From assembly GCA_052388135.1 (NCBI GenBank), contig JBQTIM010000181.1, forward strand, positions 1-15,704: a DNA stretch of 15,704 nt, written 5' to 3'. The position numbers and the translations under genes are program-made. Within the stretch, counting starts at the first letter, position 1. Each line of letters begins with the position of its first letter. Shown here piece by piece: positions 9,614-15,686 of the stretch. The stretch is from JBQTIM01 sp052388135. Its GTDB lineage: Bacteria > Elusimicrobiota > Elusimicrobia > FEN-1173. The notes beneath the pieces are model-generated. The model was not told the DNA's origin. It worked only from the letters and a program-made list of their open reading frames with translations, and ran no database searches.

Positions 9614-9881
9614 CGACGTCGATGGTGAAAGGCCGGCGGCGGTTTCTCTCCTCGGAGCGGTAATCTTCGCCGCGCTCACCGCGCGGGGCGCGGCCATCCC
9701 GTCCCCGCCGCCCGCCACGCGGCAGGGCCCGGCGTCTTCCCCGCCGCGCGACTCGCCCCTCCTCCCGGACCGCTCGCCCGGCCGCCAGGCGACCCGGGAC
9801 GAGACCGCGGCCTCCGCCGGCCCGCTCGAAATTGGCGGGCGGACTCCGCCCCGGCGTGGTGCCGGCGCGGCCGGATCGCAA
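9435..9881 (-). pseudogene. rho: Truncated rho C-terminal fragment
   Basis: The last ~60 codons are almost identical to the C-terminus of the Rho gene at 11816-12724 (RSGTRKEELLMEPGELEAVR and onwards to FLAAVAKA). Upstream of that, homology collapses: FTIDVARSGT versus FPAIDIPRSGT, then a stretch dominated by Arg, Gly and Pro with no domain I recognise. No Walker motifs or RNA-binding fold are present, so it cannot act as Rho. The Arg/Gly/Asp-rich part resembles the disordered N-terminal inserts of some Rho proteins, so an internally deleted rho is possible, but that is speculation. The same frame is open back to the cyclase stop codon at 9930-9932, with no plausible start signal. Most likely a non-functional remnant. 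Confidence 0.7.
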
Positions 9882-9929
9882 TCCGGGAAAGCCCTGCGAA
9901 GGGGCGGCGGCCGGCCCGGAGAAGCCGCC
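9638..9929. other. GC-rich stretch between rho fragment and cyclase, no firm gene
   Basis: About 290 bases hold only the Arg/Gly/Pro-rich open frame described for the rho fragment. GGCGGC (9903-9908) and GCCGCC (9924-9929) can pair just downstream of the cyclase stop on the minus strand, but no T-run follows. No promoter, RNA gene or known domain was recognised. Confidence 0.5.
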
Positions 9930-11447
9930 TCACGCTTTCAACAGTTCGGAAATCAGTATGCCGTCGGGAACTCCCTTGAGGTTCCTCCGCCCCATGTCGC
10001 GCATTCCGAACCGCCCGGCGAGACGCTCCGCCGTCGACGGTCCGAGGAGGATCTGGCCGGGCATGGCCTGGCCCTGGATGCGGGCCGCGATGTTGACCGT
10101 GTTTCCGATGACGCTGTACTCCAGCCGCTCCTTCGTTCCCAGGCACCCCGCGATCACGGTGCCGGTGTTGATGCCGATCCCGATTTGCAGGGCCTCAAGG
10201 CCTTCCGCCCGCCTCGCCCTCGAAAGGCTCTCGATGGATTCCCGCGCCGCGAGGGCCGCCCTGGCCGCCGCGGCGGCGTGATCCTCAAGCGGCAACGGCG
10301 CGCCGAAGCACGCCAGCATGCCGTCGCCCATGATCTTGTTCAGGATGCCGCTTTCCTTCTGAATCGCGTCGAAGACGCAACGGAAAACGGTGTTCAAGGC
10401 CGACACGACCTCTTCGGGCGAAACGCGGCCCGCGAACTCCGTGAAACCTCTCACGTCCGCGAACATGACCGTGACGTTCCGCCTTTCGCTTTGGTTCAAA
10501 TAATCGCGGTGGGCCATGATGAACTGAACGACTTCCGGCGTCACGAACTGGCCGAACGTTTTTTCAATGTCGGCGACCAGTTTTTGCCCGGTGATGTCCT
10601 GAAAGACCACGACGGCGCCGGCCGGCTGGCCGTCTTCGATGATGGGCGTGCTGGTCAGGCTGACCGGAAAACCCTTTCCGTCCTTCCTCCAACAGGTTTC
10701 CCCCACCGCTTTGTGGACCCGGCCGTCCCTGAAGGTCGCGAAGATCGGGCATTCCTCGATGGGATAGGGGGAGCCGTCCGTCTTGGCGTGATGGCAAAGC
10801 CGGTGGACCGCTTTCCCGATCAGCTCGTCCGCCTCGTACCCGAGCATGGCCGCCGCGGCCGGGTTGACGAAGTTCGCCCGCCCCTCGCGGTCCACGCCGT
10901 AGATGCCCTCGCCCGCCGCCCTGAGGATCAGCTCGCTTTTTTCCAGATTCCGCATCAGCGCCTTTTCGCTGCGCAACGCGTCCTCCAGGATGGCGGCCAG
11001 ATCGGCCAGCGCCTTTCTCTCCTTTTCGCTGAAGCGCCTGGGGCGGTTGTCTATGATGCAGAGCGTCCCGACCTTGGCTCCCCGGGGGGCGCGGACGGGC
11101 TGGCCGGCGTAAAACCGCACGTTGGGCTCCCCCGTCACGAACGGGTTGTCGGCGAAGCGCTCGTCGGTCCGGGCATCGAGGACGACGAAGGTTTCGTCGC
11201 CCAGGATGGCGTGGCCGCAGAAGGATGTGTCCCTGGGCGCTTCGCTGGCCGTCACACCTTGGCGGGACTTGAACCACTGCCGCTCGGAGTCCACAAGGCT
11301 GACGAGGGCGATGGGAACGTTGAAAATGTTCTGCGCGAGCCTGGTTATGCGGTCGAAAATCTCTTCGGGGGGAGTGTCCAGGATATTCAAAGCCCTGAGG
11401 CTGAGCAGCCGGGCCGCTTCGTCGGGAGGAAAGGGTGGTCTCATCAT
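9930..11447 (-). CDS. GAF-PAS-class III adenylate/guanylate cyclase
   Basis: This 505-residue soluble signalling protein makes a cyclic nucleotide. An N-terminal GAF domain (~10-165) has the family block ALNILDTPPEEIFDR, SLVDSERQWFKS and SFCGHAIL. A PAS domain follows (~175-295; GIYGVDREGRANFVNPAAAAMLGY, then WRKDGKGFPVSLTSTPI). The C-terminal cyclase (~320-480) has both metal-binding Asp residues (D331 in FADVRGFT, D375 in MGDG), adenine-contact K371 with S445 at the Asp/Thr position, and transition-state N452 and R456, so it looks active and more likely ATP-using. The frame is open to 11582, but TATAAT at 11466-11471 and the onset of GAF homology favour ATG 11447 (or 11444). GAF and PAS ligands are unknown. 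It stands alone between two rho 3'-end copies. Confidence 0.88.
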   Translation of the reverse strand: MMRPPFPPDEAARLLSLRALNILDTPPEEIFDRITRLAQNIFNVPIALVSLVDSERQWFKSRQGVTASEAPRDTSFCGHAILGDETFVVLDARTDERFADNPFVTGEPNVRFYAGQPVRAPRGAKVGTLCIIDNRPRRFSEKERKALADLAAILEDALRSEKALMRNLEKSELILRAAGEGIYGVDREGRANFVNPAAAAMLGYEADELIGKAVHRLCHHAKTDGSPYPIEECPIFATFRDGRVHKAVGETCWRKDGKGFPVSLTSTPIIEDGQPAGAVVVFQDITGQKLVADIEKTFGQFVTPEVVQFIMAHRDYLNQSERRNVTVMFADVRGFTEFAGRVSPEEVVSALNTVFRCVFDAIQKESGILNKIMGDGMLACFGAPLPLEDHAAAAARAALAARESIESLSRARRAEGLEALQIGIGINTGTVIAGCLGTKERLEYSVIGNTVNIAARIQGQAMPGQILLGPSTAERLAGRFGMRDMGRRNLKGVPDGILISELLKA

Positions 11448-11465
11448 ACTCGGCTCACGAGTCAA

Positions 11466-11471
11466 ATTATA
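11466..11471 (-). promoter_or_regulatory. -10 box TATAAT of the cyclase gene
   Basis: A perfect TATAAT lies 18 bases upstream of the ATG at 11447, giving an expected leader of about a dozen bases. The -35 region is weak (TTTGGA at a 16-base spacing). The box falls inside the longest possible reading frame and so argues against starts further upstream. Confidence 0.6.
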
Positions 11472-11815
11472 CCAAATCGCGTCTTCATCCAAATCCATTC
11501 GAACCGCGACCGGTCCGGCTGAGTTGAAGCGCGCTCCCATGATGGCGGGATTTTGCGCATGCTCCACCGACCGTGGAGGCATTCCCGCGGCTCATGAAAC
11601 GCAACGGCGAGCCCGCTGTTTCCCTCGGCATCGCCGAAGCCTTGGTCAAACGGCCGGAAGGCGGCGCGGCGAAAAAAAGCCGGCAGCCCGGAAACGGTCC
11701 AGCCCTCGTCTATCCGGAACCATCGGAGACAGCCTGCGTGAACATCGGAACGCCGCCGGCCGCGGGCTAAGCGTCTTTGTCGAACCCGCCGGACATCGAC
11801 GGCCGCGCTTTCCGG
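11472..11815. other. Intergenic region between cyclase promoter and rho 3' end
   Basis: No gene is supported here. A 65-codon plus-strand frame (11573-11770) lacks a ribosome site and any recognisable motif. On the minus strand, CCGG-N4-CCGG (11680-11691) is followed by C and then seven Ts (11678-11672). This might terminate rho transcription, but the stem is only four pairs. Confidence 0.4.
11672..11691 (-). terminator. Weak possible terminator downstream of rho
   Basis: On the minus strand a four-pair CCGG/CCGG stem with a four-base loop is followed, after one C, by seven Ts. It lies about 125 bases after the rho stop. The T-run is good but the stem is short, so activity is doubtful. Confidence 0.25.
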
Positions 11816-11994
11816 TCAGGCCTTGGCGACGGCGGCGAGGAACTCTTTGTTGGTGGGGTAGTGCTGGAGCTCGTTGACGAGCTGCTGGGCGGCTTCGGGC
11901 GGCTGCATGGAGGACAGGATGCGCCGCAGTTTGCGCACCGCCTCCAGCTCGCCGGGCTCCATCAAAAGCTCTTCCTTGCGGGTGCCGCTGCGGG
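11816..11994. repeat. Direct repeat copy B of the rho 3' end
   Basis: This is the partner of 9435-9613 and forms the 3' end of the longer rho frame. Identity is 178 of 179 bases. The flanks on both sides differ between the copies, so the duplication is confined to the last ~60 codons. Confidence 0.95.
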
Positions 11995-12724
11995 GAATGT
12001 CGATGGCGGGAAAAATCCGGCGCCCCGCGATCTCCCTCGATAAAAAAATTTCCATATTGCCGGTGCCTTTGAACTCCTCAAAAATCACGTCGTCCATGCG
12101 GCTGCCGGTCTCCACCAGGACGGTCGCCAGGATCGTCAAGGAGCCGCCGTCCTCGATCTTGCGCGCCGCGCCGAAGATGCGGCGGGGAACCTCCAGGGCC
12201 CCCGCGTCCACTCCGCCCGACAGGGTGCGTCCCGTGGAGCGCCGCTCGGCGTTGTGCACACGCGCCAAGCGCGTGAGGGAATCGATGACCACCATGACGT
12301 TGGCGCCCGAGCCGGCCTCGCGCACGGCCTGGCGCATCAGGTCGTCGGCCATGCGGACGTGGTGCTCGTAGGTCTCGTCGGAGGAGGACGCCCGCACTTC
12401 GGCCGGCACGCTGCGCTTGAAATCCGTTACTTCCTCGGGCCGCTCGTTCACCAGCAAACAGTAGAGCTTCACCTCGGGCCGGCTCTTCACCACGGCGTTG
12501 CAGATGCGCTTGAGGAAGGTGGTTTTTCCCGAACCGGGCGGCGCCACGATGTAGCCCCGCTGGCCCATGCCGATGGGGCTCACCAAGTCCAGGGCCCGGG
12601 CGCTGAGGTCGTCGCTGCCGTCTTCGAGCCGGATGCGCGGCGACGGATCCACCGCCAGCCCGGCGTAAAACCGCCGTTCGTTTTCGTCTTGCCTCTGAAC
12701 CGGTCCCGCGCGCCTGTCTCTCAT
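11816..12724 (-). CDS. rho: Rho-type transcription termination ATPase lacking the N-terminal RNA-binding domain
   Basis: The protein has 302 residues against 419 in E. coli. It contains the whole RecA-like motor: SPIGMGQRG, Walker A with GSGKT (64-68), NERPEEVTD, Walker B VIDSLTRLAR, the GGVDAGAL Q-loop, FKGTGNM R-loop and DIPRSGTRKEELL. Alignment by eye places its first ~20 residues at the end of the OB-fold, so the N-terminal helix bundle and primary RNA-binding site (about 115 residues) are missing. They cannot lie upstream: a TGA sits three codons before the ATG and the DsrE-like gene ends 55 bp away. The ATG at 12724 directly follows a TATACT box. It may be an accessory or decayed Rho beside a full-length copy elsewhere. 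Walker A carries GSGKT rather than the common KAGKT/RTGKT. Confidence 0.85.
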   Translation of the reverse strand: MRDRRAGPVQRQDENERRFYAGLAVDPSPRIRLEDGSDDLSARALDLVSPIGMGQRGYIVAPPGSGKTTFLKRICNAVVKSRPEVKLYCLLVNERPEEVTDFKRSVPAEVRASSSDETYEHHVRMADDLMRQAVREAGSGANVMVVIDSLTRLARVHNAERRSTGRTLSGGVDAGALEVPRRIFGAARKIEDGGSLTILATVLVETGSRMDDVIFEEFKGTGNMEIFLSREIAGRRIFPAIDIPRSGTRKEELLMEPGELEAVRKLRRILSSMQPPEAAQQLVNELQHYPTNKEFLAAVAKA

Positions 12725-12732
12725 GCTTTTTC

Positions 12733-12761
12733 AGTATAGCTGATCCGGCGGAACGGCTGAA
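12733..12761 (-). promoter_or_regulatory. Promoter of truncated rho, probably leaderless
   Basis: TATACT (12738 down to 12733) matches the -10 consensus at five of six positions. TTCAGC, 17 bases upstream, is a poor -35. Only eight bases separate the -10 from the ATG, so transcription should begin at or within a base or two of the start codon. No Shine-Dalgarno is present. Confidence 0.5.
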
Positions 12762-12779
12762 GCCGAAAATGGGCGGCCG

Positions 12780-13223
12780 TCATAGAACGATGATTTGGTA
12801 TCCCTGGTCCGCCCATTTTTTCAGGCTCGGGTGGCCTTCGAATTCCGCGGAGAGGGACGCCTCGTCCATTTTCTTGATGCCTTCCTTCACGCGGAAGGCT
12901 CCTGCGCAATAGTCGCAGACTTCCTCGATCACGCCCAAATCCGCCAGCTTGCGGTATTGGCCGTGGAGCTTGTGTTTCGGATCCCGGAAAGCCTCCGCCC
13001 ACTCCGTGCCCGCGCCGTCGAAAATGAGCGCCACGGAATGGCCGCCTTCCTTCAATTCCCTGGAATACAGCAATGCGTGCAGGGCCCGCGCCAGCCCCTC
13101 ATGGGACCCTTTTCCCGCCTGGAGGATCACGGCGAATTTACGGGCGCTTTCCGGCGCCTCGTTTTTTCCCCGCGCGCAGGCGGCCAGACAGCCGATAACC
13201 GTGAATAGGAATAACAATCTCAA
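12780..13223 (-). CDS. DsrE-like lipoprotein
   Basis: The product has about 147 residues. A hydrophobic leader ending LAAC (lipobox, C16) predicts a lipid-anchored periplasmic protein. The body reads as a DsrE/DsrF-like fold: FAVILQAG at the first strand, SHEGLARALHALLYSRELKEGGH, then VALIFDGAGTEWA and a C103-x-x-C106 pair in EVCDYCAGAF. DsrE-family proteins relay sulfur or bind thiols, and CxxC suggests a redox or metal-thiolate role. The start is uncertain. TTG 13223 sits 16 bases from GGAGG, whereas an ATC at 13232 in the same frame has ideal 7-base spacing and adds three residues. The gene is transcribed away from the metal-binding operon and may share its function. It ends 55 bp before rho. 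Confidence 0.72.
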   Translation of the reverse strand: MRLLFLFTVIGCLAACARGKNEAPESARKFAVILQAGKGSHEGLARALHALLYSRELKEGGHSVALIFDGAGTEWAEAFRDPKHKLHGQYRKLADLGVIEEVCDYCAGAFRVKEGIKKMDEASLSAEFEGHPSLKKWADQGYQIIVL

Positions 13224-13239
13224 CGTTTTGATGGTGAAT

Positions 13240-13244
13240 CCTCC
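13240..13244 (-). promoter_or_regulatory. Shine-Dalgarno GGAGG of the DsrE-like gene, pointing to an unusual start
   Basis: On the minus strand GGAGG is followed seven bases later by ATC at 13232, in frame with the gene, while the first conventional start (TTG 13223) is 16 bases away. Either initiation is at AUC or this ribosome site is used with poor spacing. Confidence 0.5.
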
Positions 13245-13496
13245 GTAGTGCAGGATACGACCGCGCCGACGGGCGGCGGGCCGGATGCGCTCCCAAGGTT
13301 GCGGCGGGCAGGGAAATCCGAGGTTGCTTCAGCCGAGCGCTTTTCTTCAATATAGCACATCCATTCCGTGCCGATCGAGTATCGGGCGTTTCAAAGCCCC
13401 GCGCGGCGAGGCCGCCGTCTATGGCGGACGCTGTGCTTTCCCCTGCCACTCCGGGTTGGTTTTGCGTCCAAATTACAACGCGGAAACCCTCCGCTC
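13245..13496. other. Divergent control region between DsrE-like gene and metal operon
   Basis: No coding sequence is supported. On the minus strand there is an extended -10 (TGC-TATATT) at 13349-13357, which would give the DsrE-like gene a leader of about 110 bases. GCGGC-GAG-GCCGC (13403-13415) can form a small hairpin. I found no clear palindromic operator of the MerR type. Confidence 0.45.
13349..13357 (-). promoter_or_regulatory. Possible extended -10 promoter of the DsrE-like gene
   Basis: TGC followed by TATATT matches the extended -10 form (TGnTATAAT with one mismatch). It lies in a local AT-rich patch. No good -35 is present, which extended -10 promoters can tolerate. Confidence 0.4.
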
Positions 13497-13525
13497 TTGA
13501 CGGAAGCAACGGCTTGACGTACACT
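13497..13525 (+). promoter_or_regulatory. Strong leaderless promoter of the metal-binding operon
   Basis: TTGACG (13497-13502, five of six consensus), an exact 17-base spacer and TACACT (13520-13525, four of six) form the best sigma-70-type promoter in the window. The -10 ends six bases before the ATG at 13532, so transcription should start at the A of the start codon. No Shine-Dalgarno precedes that ATG. Confidence 0.65.
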
Positions 13526-13531
13526 CTCTCT

Positions 13532-13888
13532 ATGAGCAAAACGGTTGTATTCGTTTTTGCCGTCGTCCTGACGCTGGGTCATGCCGCGCCGGCTTTGGCG
13601 GCGTTGTGCGAGTCCCCGGCCGATTCCGCCTGTTGTTGCTCAGCCGACGGCGCCGCGGCGAAATGCGGCGCGGAATGCTCCCTGGCCCAAGCGGAGTGCG
13701 AGGAGTCTTTCTCCGCGGCCGCCCTGCCGGCCAAGTCGGCTGAAATTCCCTCCCCCGACGCCGGACGCGGTTCCTTCCTATTTTCGCAAAGCGTCGTCGG
13801 CGCAGGCGCGCCCGCCGGGGCTGTTTCCGTCCGCGCTCCTCCCGGCGGCGGCAAGCTTTACCTCCTCAAAAGCTCCCTCCTTCTCTAA
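13532..13888 (+). CDS. Small Cys-rich secreted protein, function unknown
   Basis: This 118-residue protein has a signal peptide (cleavage near ALA-AL, residue 23-24). The mature N-terminus is packed with cysteines: C26, C34-C35-C36, C45, C49 and C56, seven in about 30 residues. The rest is Ala/Pro/Ser-rich, ending in a hydrophobic KLYLLKSSLLL. I do not recognise the family. The CCC cluster and position at the head of an operon with two HMA proteins and a MerT-like protein suggest metal binding or metal sensing in the envelope, by inference only. ATG 13532 is chosen because the frame upstream is non-coding in character, the signal peptide starts here and the promoter is positioned for it. The frame opens earlier at 13421 without a ribosome site. 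The next gene begins 54 bp downstream. Confidence 0.7.
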   Translation: MSKTVVFVFAVVLTLGHAAPALAALCESPADSACCCSADGAAAKCGAECSLAQAECEESFSAAALPAKSAEIPSPDAGRGSFLFSQSVVGAGAPAGAVSVRAPPGGGKLYLLKSSLLL

Positions 13889-13942
13889 ACCGGGCCGTCC
13901 GGCTCGTCGCACATTCCCACACTTATAAAACGAGGTGCCCTT

Positions 13943-14581
13943 ATGTCACGATGGCCTTATTCGGCCTTGTTGTTGTCGTTCCTGCTGGCGCCGGGCCTTG
14001 CCCGGGCGCACCCGGTGTCCTATAAGGACGCTCTCAGCGTCATGACCTGGAACCAGCCGTCCTCATCGGACTGGCTCACGACGTACACGTTCCTTCGGCG
14101 GACGGCGGCGGCGGCGCGCTACCTCCGCTTCGAAACGGAGGAGGGGCAGTTGCGCGCCTACCTGCCCCAGGTCAACCATCGGCTCTACCGGTGGAACATG
14201 CCGGACGCCCAGGCCAACATCTACCTGTCCGGCGGCTACGGCCGCCAAGAGCTGGAGGACCGCGTGGGCGCGGCCGGCTTGGCGGACATTGAGGCCGACC
14301 ACGAGAGCCGCCGGCACTTGGTGGCCTTCAAAGGCTCGGCGCTGTTCAACTCCGAGGGCCCCAACGTGTGGTGGTGGGAGGCGCGGGCCGGCCTCGCGCC
14401 CTACCTGTCGGAGTTCGACGAGCCGTCGGGCTGGTTCATCGTGGCCGTGCAGCACAACCCTCAGATGGAGCCGGACGTGAACGTCGTCCCGATGATCCGG
14501 ATGTTTTACCACAACGTTCTGGGAGAGCTCGGCGCCGGCAGCCGCGGCGATTGGGCGTTGAACTTGATGGTTCATTTCTAA
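13943..14581 (+). CDS. Putative outer-membrane protein of a metal-binding operon
   Basis: This encodes 212 residues. A signal peptide ends at ARA (residue 22), giving a mature protein that starts HPVSYKD. The mature part is rich in Trp and Tyr with alternating strands (DWLTTYTFLRR, ARYLRFETEEGQLRAYLPQVNHRLYRW, ANIYLSGGYG, NVWWWEARAGLAPYL, WFIVAVQHNP, VVPMIRMFYHNVL) and ends WALNLMVHF, the terminal Phe of outer-membrane barrels. Eight to ten strands would fit its length. I know no characterised homologue and do not assign a family. GAGGTG just before ATG 13943 is an adequate ribosome site. It is followed nine bases later by the MerP-like gene, whose Shine-Dalgarno overlaps this stop, so the two are co-translated and the protein probably serves metal passage or sensing at the outer membrane. 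Confidence 0.75.
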   Translation: MSRWPYSALLLSFLLAPGLARAHPVSYKDALSVMTWNQPSSSDWLTTYTFLRRTAAAARYLRFETEEGQLRAYLPQVNHRLYRWNMPDAQANIYLSGGYGRQELEDRVGAAGLADIEADHESRRHLVAFKGSALFNSEGPNVWWWEARAGLAPYLSEFDEPSGWFIVAVQHNPQMEPDVNVVPMIRMFYHNVLGELGAGSRGDWALNLMVHF

Positions 14582-14586
14582 GGAGG
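14581..14586 (+). promoter_or_regulatory. Strong Shine-Dalgarno of the first HMA gene
   Basis: AGGAGG (AAGGAGG with the preceding A) overlaps the stop codon of the upstream gene and sits four bases before ATG 14591. Stop and ribosome site overlap, indicating coupled translation. Confidence 0.75.
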
Positions 14587-14590
14587 CTTT

Positions 14591-14884
14591 ATGAAAAAGA
14601 CGATCGTAACGGCGTTGGCGGTCTTGTTGGCGGGAACCGGCGCGGTGTGGGCGGGCGAGAACATCCAGGTGAAGATCAGCGGGATGGTCTGCTCTTTCTG
14701 CGCGCAGGGCATTCAGAAAAAGTTCAAGGCGCGGCCGGAGGTGGAGAAGGTCAAGGTGAGCTTAAACGATAAGAACGTGGCTCTGTCCCTTAAGGACGGC
14801 CGCACCCTGGACGACGAGACGGTGGAGAAGCTGATCAAGGACGCGGGCTACGACGTGATGGAGATCAAGCGCGAAAAGTCATGA
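14591..14884 (+). CDS. MerP-like periplasmic heavy-metal-associated (HMA) protein
   Basis: This 97-residue protein has a signal peptide (cleavage near VWA-GE, residue 21) and one complete HMA domain. The metal loop is GMVCSFC with C34 and C37, followed by AQGIQKKF, a KVKVSLNDKNVALSL strand pair and a final helix and strand ending GYDVMEIKRE. This is the ferredoxin-like fold of MerP and CopZ, binding a soft metal ion through the CxxC pair. Export to the periplasm and the following MerT-like gene make MerP the closest model. The loop SF between the cysteines differs from the AA/TA of most MerP and CopZ proteins, so the metal is open. The stop overlaps the next start (ATGA). Confidence 0.88.
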   Translation: MKKTIVTALAVLLAGTGAVWAGENIQVKISGMVCSFCAQGIQKKFKARPEVEKVKVSLNDKNVALSLKDGRTLDDETVEKLIKDAGYDVMEIKREKS

Positions 14885-15249
14885 AGCGGCGTTTGCTGTC
14901 GTTCCTGCTTCTCTTCACGTCCTCCGGCACGCTGATCTGCTGCGCCCTGCCCGGCCTGCTCGTCTTGCTCGGGTTCGGCGCGGCGGTCGCGGGCGCGGCC
15001 AACTCGGTTCCCGGCCTGATCTGGCTTTCCGAACGGAAAGCCTACGTCTTCGGCATGGGAGCCGTTCTGCTGGCCGCGGGAGGCGTCCTGCAATGGCGGG
15101 CGCGCCGTTCGGCCTGCCCCCCGGAGCCGGCCCCGGGAGAGGCCTGCCGCGCGACGCGGGATTGGTCGCTGCCGCTGTACTGGCTGTCGCTGGGTCTTTA
15201 TTTGATCGGAGCCGCTTTCGCCTACGGACCTTTGCTTTTGGCGGACTGA
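14881..15249 (+). CDS. MerT-like metal transport membrane protein
   Basis: This encodes 122 residues with three membrane helices (~5-40, ~54-72, ~95-118). Helix 1 carries the vicinal pair C20-C21 in LICCALPGLLVLLGFGA. The loop between helices 2 and 3 carries C79 and C89 (ACPPEPAPGEACRA). Both features, and their order, match MerT, where a Cys-Cys pair in helix 1 takes Hg(II) from MerP and a second pair in the loop passes it to the cytoplasm. The loop pair here is spaced nine residues apart rather than five. The start overlaps the HMA stop (ATGA), so MerP-like and MerT-like proteins are translationally coupled. No mercuric reductase or MerR is in the window, so import of mercury for reduction is unproven; another soft metal is equally possible. 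Confidence 0.72.
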   Translation: MKRRLLSFLLLFTSSGTLICCALPGLLVLLGFGAAVAGAANSVPGLIWLSERKAYVFGMGAVLLAAGGVLQWRARRSACPPEPAPGEACRATRDWSLPLYWLSLGLYLIGAAFAYGPLLLAD

Positions 15250-15264
15250 ATCTCCGAATTCTCA

Positions 15265-15270
15265 AGGAGG
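15265..15270 (+). promoter_or_regulatory. Strong Shine-Dalgarno of the second HMA gene
   Basis: AGGAGG five bases before ATG 15276 selects this start over the longer upstream-open frame that overlaps the MerT-like gene. Confidence 0.75.
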
Positions 15271-15275
15271 ATAAA

Positions 15276-15686
15276 ATGAACAAAATGTGGATCGGACTTC
15301 TCACGCTGGGCCTGGCGGTCGCACCGGTCGCGGCGAAAACGCAAACGGCGGCCGAGGAAAAATCCGGGCCGGCGGCGCTGACGGAAGGCCGTTACCAGGC
15401 CGGAATCAAAGCCATCGTCTGCGCGGGGTGCGGCAAGTACATCCAAAACGCGCTGAAAGAAACCAAGGGCATCAAGGCGGTCTCCGTGGACCAGGAGAAC
15501 GCCCGGGTGCTGTTCACCGTCAAAAAGGGAGCGGTGGTGAAAACGGCGGACGTGCAGAAGAACCTGACGAAGTGGGCCGACAAGATGGGCATGGGCGCGG
15601 ACTTCACGCTCACCGGTCTGGCGCCGGCCGGAAAGGCTCCGGGCGCCAAGTCGGCGGGGCACACCTGCTGTCCGAAAGGCTCGTAA
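15276..15686 (+). CDS. Second secreted HMA-like metal-binding protein with C-terminal Cys-Cys
   Basis: The protein has 136 residues. A signal peptide ends near VAA-K (residue 20), and a linker rich in Ala and Glu follows. The HMA-like domain is YQAGIKAIVCAGCGKYIQ with C49 and C52, then a VSVDQENARVLFTV strand pair. The usual Gly-Met before the first Cys is replaced by Ala-Ile-Val. The last helix is longer than in MerP (VQKNLTKWADKMGMG), and a C-terminal tail ends HTCC-PKGS, with H129, C131 and C132 offering a second metal site. It is not a simple copy of the first HMA gene. It begins 26 bp after the MerT-like stop and is probably the last gene visible of the operon. The stop lies 18 bases before the window edge, so further genes may follow. 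Confidence 0.82.
   Translation: MNKMWIGLLTLGLAVAPVAAKTQTAAEEKSGPAALTEGRYQAGIKAIVCAGCGKYIQNALKETKGIKAVSVDQENARVLFTVKKGAVVKTADVQKNLTKWADKMGMGADFTLTGLAPAGKAPGAKSAGHTCCPKGS

Noticed and set aside
10081..10125. Apparent Asp-to-Asn loss in the cyclase motif IGNTVN
   Set aside because: Aligned with mammalian adenylate cyclase C2, that Asn is normal. The adenine-contact position is four residues earlier and holds Ser, a conservative stand-in for Asp/Thr, so no catalytic defect is implied.
8811..11522. A 903-codon plus-strand open frame
   Set aside because: It is antisense to the cyclase and out of frame with the third mscS gene. It has no domain and an Arg/Gly/Pro/His-rich composition, the usual shadow of GC-rich genes.
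11573..11770. A 65-codon plus-strand frame between cyclase and rho
   Set aside because: It has no ribosome site, signal peptide or motif, and is no more than expected by chance in this composition.
9435..11994. A complete integrative element or insertion sequence between the rho repeats
   Set aside because: There is no integrase, transposase or terminal inverted repeat; only a host-like cyclase gene lies inside. The repeat itself is reported.
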